Source of the DNA: Microvelia longipes
Lineage: Eukaryota > Arthropoda > Insecta > Hemiptera > Veliidae
DNA length: 64,000 nt
Direction of reading: 5' to 3'
Assembly (NCBI GenBank): GCA_018340805.1
Contig: JACMZG010000008.1
Span: forward strand, 61,109,624-61,173,623
The number at the start of each line of letters is the position of its first letter. Within the stretch, counting starts at the first letter, position 1. Both the position numbers and the translations under genes were made by a program. Shown piece by piece: positions 21,791 through 31,175 of this stretch. The notes under the pieces are model-generated. The model ran no database searches, had not been told where the DNA came from, and was given only the letters and a program-made list of their open reading frames with translations.

Positions 21791-22120
21791 GATGAGAAAG
21801 CAAATTAAATAAAGGGCTTAAAAGTTTATTATAATACAAAGGTTGCGTTTAACTCACTATCAATGACTTTTCAAAATCGATGGGAATGTAAACAATAAAA
21901 ATATATAATCTATGCAGATATTTATTTTATTTCAGTTGTATATAGTTAAGTACTTTTAACTGTGAAATAGATGTTCTAAACCTATTCTCAGAAGTTTTAA
22001 GCACTATGTTTGATGCGTCACTTATTTGCTGGTTTTTGGATTGTAAAATTGGGCAAATAAACTGATTAAATTATTAATACATTTTGGACACTCCTCTATA
22101 TTTATAGTTGCAATATTTAT
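21071..22120. other. Intergenic with (TA)n at 21702-21790
   Basis: No gene seen. A TA microsatellite with TAAT interruptions occupies 21702-21790. It is flanked by two copies of 'ttccaaaatatatattatta', at about 21243 and 21670, which suggests a local duplication or the same insertion context. Confidence 0.6.
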
Positions 22121-22269
22121 ATTGATGGCATTATTTTGTCATAATTATGAAGGTAATCCCATTCGATGTTTTTCAGACATTGCAAGATTTTGTCAGTTGA
22201 TGAGAGGGTCTGGCGGAGCCCATCATGTAGGAGGGCTACAAGGTAACAACTACAAAGACATCCTAAGTA

Positions 22270-22362
22270 TTAGATTTAGGTTACATGTACATGTAACTCA
22301 ACATTATGTTGAGCTATGTGTCTGACACCACTCTCAGAATATTCTGATAGTGGTGTCATTTT
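22270..22362. repeat. Cluster of three short hairpins
   Basis: Adjacent palindromes: TTACATGTACATGTAA (22281-22296), CTCAACATTATGTTGAG (22298-22314), and GACACCACTCTCAGAATATTCTGATAGTGGTGTC (22324-22358, with about 15-base arms). They lie end to end with almost no spacer. Their function is unknown. A processed structural RNA or a hairpin terminus of a transposon are possibilities. Confidence 0.6.
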
Positions 22363-22636
22363 ACTAATCATGTTCTGATTTCTGTTTTATACCGAAACAC
22401 TCAAGATTAAGGTACAGGATAAGTTTGACAATATTCTCCAAAAGGGGAAAATCTAAGAAGACGTAACTTAAAATAATAATGTAAGTAAACTTTTTCCTAG
22501 CCATAATAGTGTGGTTGCATTCTAAGTTTATAAGTGTTCTAGCTTTAAAGTGACATTGGGTAGATTGTTTTCAATGACTCCGGTATATTTTTCTAGTTTA
22601 TCCAAAAATTACCCTTAGCGCTATTGGTCATATCGA

Positions 22637-22918
22637 CGGTACTTATTTACTTGGTTCCCAACATAAAGTTGGGACCCAAGTAAATATGGCGATATAGGGC
22701 AATTATTCACTTGGGTACCGATGATATATTTACTAAATTATATAAAAGAAATTATTTAACAATCTTAATAGGGGATGTTAAAAGGCAAAGTGGCTATTTT
22801 ATGGGATTGAGAACGGGAGAAAAAGAAAAGATTGATAATTGAGTAAATAAGATAATATAGTGCGAAAGTACCCATGGTTCCCAACATAAAATGGGGACCC
22901 AAGTGAATAAGTGCCTCA
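22637..22918 (+). repeat. Hairpin-flanked repeat, copy 2
   Basis: It begins GGTACTTATTTACTTGG. The first hairpin (22646-22687) pairs TTACTTGGTTCCCAAC with GTTGGGACCCAAGTAA. The body has 'aacaatcttaataggggatg' and 'gtgcgaaagtacccatgg', and a second hairpin (22878-22907) closes it. Length about 280 bases, non-coding. Related to 14886-15073 and 23003-23250. Confidence 0.8.
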
Positions 22919-23002
22919 AAACTGAGGGATTTTAATGGAGTTTAGACAGACCTCCTAGTTCCTATACCCAAATCCACTAGATTTTTTTCAGATAAATTGA
23001 GG

Positions 23003-23250
23003 TTGGGAACCAAGTAAATAAGTGCCAAAAAGAAATCCTTTAACAATCTTAATGGGGGATGTTGAAAAGCAATGGGGCTTTTGTATAGGGTTGAAAAAGG
23101 GGGGGGGGAGGAAATTGATGATCAAGTACATAAGATGATATAGTGTGAAAGTACCCTTAGTTCCCAACATAAAATAGGGACCCAAGTAAATTAGGCGGTA
23201 CTTTTTTACTTGGTTTCCAACATAAAGTTGGGACCCAAGTAAATATGGCT
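23003..23250 (+). repeat. Hairpin-flanked repeat, copy 3
   Basis: It starts with a half hairpin (GTTGGGAACCAAGTAAATAAG). The same body follows ('taacaatcttaatgggggat', 'gtgtgaaagtacccttag'). It ends with two consecutive hairpins, at 23161-23193 and 23206-23246. Because copies 2 and 3 are in the same orientation and nearly adjacent, they form a dispersed tandem. Confidence 0.8.
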
Positions 23251-23267
23251 ATAGGTATACCTATATA

Positions 23268-23277
23268 TATAATACAT

Positions 23278-23348
<71 letters not shown>

Positions 23349-23358
23349 TATATATAGT
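23268..23358. repeat. (TA)n microsatellite
   Basis: TACA units pass into about 35 TA units, directly after hairpin repeat copy 3. Confidence 0.9.
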
Positions 23359-23384
23359 TAATCTCAAATCTCAGGATTCGGTCC

Positions 23385-23470
23385 AAATGAAACACCAACA
23401 ATTACTTCCTTCCCAACGTTTCGAATTATATTTTAATTCTTTTTCAAGGGTCTACAACAAACAAATAACA
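23385..23470 (-). mobile_element. Terminal fragment of a second Penelope-like element (possible)
   Basis: On the minus strand: 'CTTGAAAAAGAATTA..TAATTCGAAACGTTGGG', the same architecture (short stem, then TTCGAAACGTT) as the 3' end of the Penelope-like element at 10020-10110. Only the end is present, next to a TA microsatellite. Such motifs are known to belong to hammerhead-ribozyme-derived termini of Penelope-like elements, but the core here is degenerate, so this is a tentative assignment. Confidence 0.4.
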
Positions 23471-23718
23471 AAACCTAATTAGAAAAAAGCAAAATAATGA
23501 AAATGAAAATTAAATTAAAAGTACAGGAAGCTACAATAAATAAATTTAACTTACAGAAATAAAAAATTACTGCAACATTAAAATAAAAATTTACATAACA
23601 AACTATTGAATCTAAAACTAAACATTGCACAAACAACTGAAAATCTACTACACATAGTAGAAAAAATAAAGATTAAAAATAAATATAAATATAATATTTA
23701 TAATTATATAAAATATAA

Positions 23719-23858
<140 letters not shown>

Positions 23859-24080
23859 TAAATAAAAGTCTACTCCAGTATTTAAATTTTTATCCATCAA
23901 ATATAAATTAATGAAATTAATGTATATTGGAACTTTTTTCTTGAGGCTTTTTTTGAGGTTTGGAAAGTTAACTTCTTTGGATGTTTACACAGCTTTCTAT
24001 CATTACCAATATTATAATTTTAGCTTAAATATTGAAGAAGCTATTCTTATTTAATATGTTATGAAGTAAAGCTGATTAAG

Positions 24081-24082
<2 letters not shown>

Positions 24083-24148
<66 letters not shown>
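24083..24148. repeat. (TA)n microsatellite
   Basis: About 33 uninterrupted TA units, abutting a foldback-arm fragment just as at 14807-14808. Confidence 0.95.
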
Positions 24149-24152
<4 letters not shown>

Positions 24153-24268
24153 GACTTTGTGGAAAAGCGGTGAAGAAGAGAGGCGCTATATTAAGATATT
24201 TTTGATCTTCTTGAGGAGTAGTATTATCTCCTTTCTGAACTGACACTTCAAATGAAACACCCTCCCTA
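24149..24268 (+). mobile_element. Fragment of the foldback element (one arm end)
   Basis: 'aatttgactttgtgg', 'ttcttgaggagtagtattatctcc' and 'gaaacaccct' follow the order of the right arm of the 13525-14807 element (14688-14807), with substantial divergence. Only about 120 bases remain. Confidence 0.7.
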
Positions 24269-24329
24269 AATTTTGAATCCTTAGACATAAATTAATAGCA
24301 CTTGGGTTATTTTTTTTGTGTAAAAGAAC

Positions 24330-25279
24330 GGTACTATTCTATTTTGCAGAACTGCAGAAATTCTGCCAAAAAAAAACAATATTTCTCATCATTTTTACCT
24401 ATTTAACTTTAACTAAATATAGGATATATGTATACTAGGCAACATAGAGAACAACCAGACACCAACATTTTGTTGTTGTAATACTGGTTTTGTATAGTTG
24501 GTTTAACACGAAAGTAAAATATTAGGCTAAATATGTATACATGATGCCAACTATTTATCTACCTGTTTGATTTCAACCAAGTTTAGTATATGTATACTAA
24601 GCAATATAGAGAACAACCAGACACCAACATTATGTTGTTGTAATGCTGGTTTATTATAATTGGTTTAACATGAAAGTGAAATATTAGGCTAAATATGTAT
24701 ATATGATGCCAACTATTTTTCTACCAGTTTGATTCTAACCAAGTTTAGCCTAATATTTCACTTTCATGTTAATCCAACTATACTAAACCAGCATTACAAC
24801 AACATAATGGTGGTGTCTAGTTGTTATCTTTGTTGTCAAGTATACATATACTAAACTTGGTAGATTGGCATTTTGTATACATATTTAGCCTAATAATTTA
24901 CTTTCATGTTAAGCCAACTATACTAAACCAGCATTCCAACAACATAGTGTTGGTGTCTGGTTGTTCTCTATGTTTTCTAGTATACATATATTAAACTTGG
25001 TTTAAATCAAACTGGTAGAAAAATAGTTGGCATCATATATACATATTTTGCCTAATATTTTACTGTCATATTAAACCAACTATACTAAACCAGCAATACA
25101 ACAACATAATGTTGGTGTCTGGTTGTTCTTTACGTTGCCTAGTCTACATATATACTAAATTTAATTAAAGTTAAATAGGTTAAAATGTTTTAACTAAAAA
25201 AAAATCATATATTTATAAAATTAAAATAATTATATTTAGTTGGGCAGAATTTCTGCAGTTCTGCAAAATAGTCAGTACC
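24330..25279. mobile_element. 0.95-kb terminal-inverted-repeat element with internal inverted subrepeats
   Basis: The ends are inverted copies: GGTACT-att-CTATTTTGCAGAACTGCAGAA on the left, and TTCTGCAGTTCTGCAAAATAG-tc-AGTACC on the right. Inside, a unit of about 150-170 bases occurs twice forward (from about 24420 and 24593) and then about three times inverted (from about 24747, 24866 and 25030). Its landmarks are 'aacaaccagacaccaacat', 'tgttgttgtaatgctggt' and 'atattaggctaaatatgtat'. No protein is encoded. This is a non-autonomous DNA transposon whose interior is a nested palindrome. Confidence 0.85.
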
Positions 25280-25821
25280 TAAAGGAACTTCTTTTTGGCG
25301 GTGTTATTAACTTCGGGTGTCCCTCGCAGCACCAAATTTTTTGAAAAAATAGGAAAAAAGTATTTTGGAAGGTATAATTTTATTGGGTTCTGGGGATAAG
25401 TACAAGACATTTTGCCTCTCGCATATTTTTGTCTAAGTCCGCTATTAGCACGTAATTGAAGCTCAAGTATTGACATTAAGGAGAAATTATAAAGAGTAAT
25501 AAAAATGCCTTATTTTTTCATGCATAAGAACTCAAATCATTCATTACCTTACCTTAATTTTAAGTTATTTATAGTAAAATACTTCTAGAATTAAGGAAAA
25601 TAGTACCACTATTTTTTTAATTAAAAATTTAATCAATGATTTGTGTTTTTTAGCCAATAATATGGCATTTACCTTTGGTAAATTATTTATCTCACCACTA
25701 AAAAAAAGTTCCCTTAACATAAAAAGTTTTATAACTTTATGTCTAACTTATTTTGATTGGATTTATTTTGTATACTTACTTTTAATACTACCGAGTTGTG
25801 CAAAACATGAATAGTTGACAT
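25280..25821. other. Intergenic, nothing recognised
   Basis: AT-rich DNA between two transposons. No reading frame with family resemblance. Confidence 0.5.
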
Positions 25822-26120
25822 CATATAATTGTGCGAGAGACACCAAGGAAATGTAACAAGCAAAAAGCAATGCTACATCTGGGAACTGATCCATCATTCG
25901 ACATTCGTCATCATTGATGGCTCGACATTACGTCATGTTCCACTCTGTTTCGTTACGTTTAACTCGTCAGGGCAATGAGAGACCCTGAACTCACTCTGAC
26001 CCTCAATTAAAATTCCGAAGAATACAATATGAAGTATTTGCCGAATGATGGAACAGTTCCCAGATATAGCATTGCTTTTTGGTTGTTACATTTTCTAGGT
26101 GTCTCTCGCACAATTATATT
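25822..26120. mobile_element. 0.3-kb MITE with about 80-bp inverted termini
   Basis: Left terminus ATATAATTGTGCGAGAGACACC, and the complementary right terminus ending at 26120. The inverted arms continue for about 78 bases ('aatgtaacaa.caaaaagcaatgct', 'tctgggaactg.tccatcattcg') with a few mismatches. A centre of about 140 bases is unique. Non-coding. The target-site duplication is unclear because the flanks are AT-rich (possibly AT or ATATAATT). Confidence 0.85.
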
Positions 26121-27789
26121 ATGTTTAATTGTTTAAATTTCAAGAGAGGGAGAGAGAACCAACTGTATAAAGCTTCGTTACAGAATAAAAAAAAATATTT
26201 TCGCTAGTATTCAACTTACCTAAAAACTGTTACTCGACGCAGTTATTGTATAACTGATAAATAATACTAAGCATTTTTAGAGGGGGCAGTAATGCTTTTA
26301 AATAAACCAATACCAATAATATAAAAATACAATAAAAAGATATTATTGCTTTTATTGATATCTATAACAATGGCCTTTGAATCTGTAAGTTTATAATTGA
26401 TTTATTACTTTAATTTATGAGTTTTTAAAAATGTTCATAATATTGCTATTATTGGCATGAAGAAAAAAATATTGGGTTAATCTTGATTATTTGTCGCATA
26501 AATTTAATACAACCTTAATCCCTAAAAGTTCCCTAAAGTTTATTTTTTACTAAGCCCGTTTGCTTTTATTAGGCTTTTGGTAGTTAATTGTATTAACTGT
26601 TGTAGTTAATTAGTTACTTTGTTGTTGGACTATGACAATACTTTAGTAACTCATTGATACCTCTACCTTTTTTGTATTCCCCGTATTTTTCTTTCACTGT
26701 TTGTTTTAAAGAATTCAGCAAATTCTGGTGTTTGGTCGGCGTCTTCCGATGTTTGATATTATGCTTAAAAACAATACTTTTTACTATAAAACCCTAACGA
26801 TGCCAGAGGCATTCCGCAGTCTAAATACCAAATTTAGCGCCTTTCTAGTAAAATAGTTATGGGAATAAAATTGAATGTTTGTCTGATTTGTAAACATTTG
26901 TAAATTTTAATTTTTTATATTTCAAATTTTAAATTTGTAAATTTCACAACATTATGAAGAGAAAGCAATGTGAAGTAACGAACTTAATAATCAAAGGATA
27001 ATTTAAAAAATAGGGTACGGGTTTCCTCAGAACTTTTTTTTAACACATCGGATTTGCTACGCCCGTCCTCACAAATACAAAATGACTAATTTATACTAAA
27101 ACACTCGCCCTCACTCGCTAGTCCACCCCTGTACAGACAGACAACTTTGTGAAAACTACTTAGGATGTATAAAAAACACATGAAACGAATAATTCATGAT
27201 TCGGATTTCTGGTGTTTTTGCAAACACAATACTTTTCCTCTATACCTACGGTACAACTGAAGAAAAGCAAATAGGAACACCCATTGTAATTGAAAAAGAA
27301 AATTTTGCTTTTAGTGTCAGGTTGCTTTTCGTCTCTTTATTATGTCAGTATACTTAAATCATTGCCTTGGATTGGACGGTGTTTAAAAAAATTACAAAGT
27401 GCCTTTAAAAAGAAATTATTAGACATTCTATCTTAGTTATCAGATGTCATAAATTTTACCGATGACATAACAATTTTTAAATATGTCTCCAAAAATTAAT
27501 TATACAGCATGTGGAGCACGAGTTTGCTCAGTCTAACTAGATTCGTCTGGATTCTTTCTGGGTATTTTTAACAGTAATGTTAATGAAATTTGAAATTAAT
27601 CTTTCACATTATATCTTAAGTGGCAATTCTTATGAAAAATGTATTTTTATCTTGATTAAATATTTTATCTGTATTTACCTGAATTGGTTTGCATTGTATT
27701 AAACGCTCTTATGACACGTAAGATTTATGTATAAATTTCGCTGAAATGAATCTCAGTATTTTCTTTCTTAGTTTAGAATCAAACTCGTA
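26121..27789. other. Intergenic region upstream of the kinase-like gene
   Basis: No gene seen. 27006-27254 is a minus-strand, internally deleted copy of the 5S-containing repeat family: tail 'tagggtacgggtttcctcag', motif 'ggatttgctacgcccgtcctcac', 5' end 'cctatacctacggta'. The deletion removes the whole 5S-like middle. No TATA box or initiator can be assigned with confidence in front of the gene. Confidence 0.55.
27770..27789 (+). promoter_or_regulatory. Possible 3' splice site in the kinase gene's 5' UTR
   Basis: A pyrimidine run, 'tattttctttcttag' followed by 'tttag', ends about 12 to 17 bases before the ATG at 27790. It would suit a 5' UTR intron and would place the promoter further upstream. 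This is inference from sequence only; no donor was identified. Confidence 0.3.
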
Positions 27790-28995
27790 ATGTCAATTAA
27801 ATCGGGACCTTTACCACTTTGGCTTTGTGAAACCTCTTTACAAAAGATTATAGAGTCAAAGCTGAATAGAAACTGTCAAGTATTAAGTGTTAAGTGTGAT
27901 AAAGGTTCTAATGCTGGTGACCATTATTTAAGTGAAATAGTTCGTTTGTGTGTAAGAATAAAAGAGGATGGTCGTGAACAGATACTACCGTTGATAATTA
28001 AAGATGAGAATCAAGGATGGGTCGATTTCATGGAAGAAGTGAATGCCGTAGAAAAGGAAATAGAAGTGTATTCGGAATTGATTCCCTTTGCTAACAGGGT
28101 TCTTGCGGAGTCAGTTGCTCCTGACTGCTATTACATCTCACAGAGTAATTGTTTACTTCTAGAAGATCTTGCAGCACTTGGTTATAAGCTTAGAGATAGG
28201 CGACAGCAGATGGATTTCAAACATAGTAAAGCAGCATTAAAATCTCTTGCTCAATTCCATGCAGCCAGTGTAAAATTACTTGAAATTTCACCGAATTCTA
28301 TTAAAGCAGCTCGTGAAGAAAGTTGCTTTGTCGAGAGTGAGAATACTATTATTTGTAATCTTCACAAACATACCATTAAAACAGTTACTAGAGCTTTAAG
28401 AGAACTTGATGAAGCACAAGAATATATTGGTTTTTTAGAACAATTTCGGACAACGTTTTGGAAAGATAGCAGAGAAGCTATTGTAGGAAATTTTGATTTT
28501 AAGGTTCTTAATCACGGAGATTTCTGGATGACTAACATCATGTTTAAATACGACAAGGATGAAGTTGCTCACTCTAGGTTAGTTGATTATCAACTCACCA
28601 GATACTGCACTCCATGTTACGACCTACATGTTTTTATATCAACATCTGTGTCATCCGAAGTCAGAGATAATCACATGGATGAGCTACTAAACGAGTATGT
28701 AGTGACGCTAAACGAAACTTTAAAAGCTGTAGGATCTTCACGAACCCTGACAAAATCTCAACTAGACAAAGACATGTACTCAACTAAAGTTTTTGGAATA
28801 TTGTACGGTCTTTCTCTGGCCCCCGTAGTGTTGCTTGATCCAAAAAATCCAATACAACTTGAAGGAGCAACAAAAGAAGAAATTTGTGGCGGATTCCAAA
28901 ACGTCGATCCTTACAAAGATGTATGCAATAACGATTTATATTTGAAACACATTTTGTCATTACTAAAGTATTGCAAAAAAATAAACTATTTTTAA
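27790..28995 (+). CDS. Ecdysteroid kinase-like (EcKL/CHK family) protein
   Basis: A 401-residue open frame without introns, close to the usual 400-430 residues of the insect EcKL family (Pfam EcKinase, SMART CHK), cytoplasmic small-molecule kinases with a protein-kinase-like fold. A glycine-containing nucleotide loop region lies near residues 38-57. Lys71 ('LPLIIKDE') is the probable ATP lysine and Glu89 ('VEKEIEVYSEL') its helix-C partner. The hinge segment is 'CLLLEDLAALGYKLRDR' (121-137). The catalytic loop 'VLNHGDFWMTNIMF' (239-252) has His242, Asp244 and Asn249. The metal-binding Asp266 is in 'RLVDYQLTRYCTPCYDL'. All key residues are present, so it is probably active. Members act on ecdysteroids or on plant and xenobiotic compounds; the substrate cannot be told from sequence. 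There is no signal peptide. The lack of introns may mean the coding part is one exon, or a retrocopy. The ATG is the first in frame after a possible acceptor. Confidence 0.9.
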   Translation: MSIKSGPLPLWLCETSLQKIIESKLNRNCQVLSVKCDKGSNAGDHYLSEIVRLCVRIKEDGREQILPLIIKDENQGWVDFMEEVNAVEKEIEVYSELIPFANRVLAESVAPDCYYISQSNCLLLEDLAALGYKLRDRRQQMDFKHSKAALKSLAQFHAASVKLLEISPNSIKAAREESCFVESENTIICNLHKHTIKTVTRALRELDEAQEYIGFLEQFRTTFWKDSREAIVGNFDFKVLNHGDFWMTNIMFKYDKDEVAHSRLVDYQLTRYCTPCYDLHVFISTSVSSEVRDNHMDELLNEYVVTLNETLKAVGSSRTLTKSQLDKDMYSTKVFGILYGLSLAPVVLLDPKNPIQLEGATKEEICGGFQNVDPYKDVCNNDLYLKHILSLLKYCKKINYF

Positions 28996-29151
28996 ATATT
29001 TTATTACATTTTATTAATTCTGCCCACTCTTTTCTAAACAAAACGTAGGTTATATTTAACAACTTTAATTTTATTATTAGTAAAATTCTTGTTCTTTGCT
29101 ATAAAAAACAAAATATATCTACAATTTTAGGAAGTAACATGATGGTTTTAA

Positions 29152-29157
29152 AATAAA
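29152..29157 (+). terminator. Candidate polyadenylation signal of the kinase-like gene
   Basis: AATAAA lies 157 bases past the stop codon, the first canonical hexamer in a reasonable 3' UTR. In such AT-rich DNA the motif is common by chance. Confidence 0.35.
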
Positions 29158-29159
29158 AA

Positions 29160-30270
<1,111 letters not shown>

Positions 30271-30853
30271 TGTGTGTGTATGTACGGAATAACAAGATTT
30301 TTTTGTTGAAGTTAATAATTGGAATAATCTAATTCATTGTGTATTTACCGTTCTGGCCTAGTCGCAAATTTCTCTGTTAAACCTTCAGTGTGGATTTCGT
30401 GCTGATATTAAGTTAACTTATTAATTATGATTATTATGAAAATAATTGAAGTAAAATATTATGTCACAATTTTTCACGCAAGACAGCCACATTTGTTCAC
30501 GTAGTGTTTATGTTGGGATCTTACATATTTTTGTAAGTAATCTTGATTTGCTTCGCTGCTGAACATCACTTGTAAGCATTTTGAGGTACCTACTTTCTGT
30601 ATTTTTGGTCTACGTATAGGCCACATGGAGTAAATGATTCTTCATCTAGACGATATAAAAATGTCGGTTATTAGCATGTTTTGATACCTGCACAATCTCA
30701 ACTATTTTTTCTTTCACTCATTCACGTTTACTACACCCTCAAAATTGCCTTTAAAAAACCCTTAATAAGACTTATCGACAAATTTCTTTCTAATATTAAA
30801 AACATAAGCTGAATCGCCTGTATTCGACTAACTTTCTTTTTGCACAAGTTGTC

Positions 30854-30874
30854 TGCAATGAACCTGTATTTGTA

Positions 30875-30927
<53 letters not shown>

Positions 30928-30961
30928 ATACAGGTTCATTGCATATATATATATATATATT
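30854..30961. repeat. (TA)n enclosed by an 18-bp inverted repeat
   Basis: TGCAATGAACCTGTATTT at 30854-30871 and its complement AAATACAGGTTCATTGCA at 30926-30943 are perfect arms around a TA run, followed by a second TA run. The whole block is one extended hairpin. Confidence 0.85.
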
Positions 30962-31175
30962 TGTGTGTGTGTGTATGTGTGTACGAAATATTTGTTCCTA
31001 GACATTTCAATAGAACACGATAACTTTTGAACGCTATCTCGGATCGAAACGAAACTTGGTACTAAAATCATCCTTATTAAATTCCCGTACGGTATTTGTG
31101 ACGTCATTAACATACAAAAATGACCCCAGAAACATTTAAAAAATCACAATTATCATACATTTTTTAGATCGGGCT
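30962..31175 (+). repeat. Dispersed repeat, copy related to 58540-58760
   Basis: Shared order: 'acacgataacttttgaa', 'cgaaacttggtac', 'gtgacgtcattaac', 'aaaatgaccccagaaacattt', 'aaaaatcacaatt', 'agatcgggct'. Non-coding and about 200 bases long. Its 3' half is included in the tandem duplication that starts at 31106. Confidence 0.65.

Noticed and set aside
22122..22325. A 67-codon open frame beginning MMALFCHNYEG
   Set aside because: No family resemblance, and its end lies in the hairpin cluster. A splice-like 'tttttcag' inside it did not lead to a convincing exon.
28784..29062. Minus-strand open frame over the end of the kinase-like gene
   Set aside because: Antisense shadow of a well-supported coding sequence; no motif of its own.
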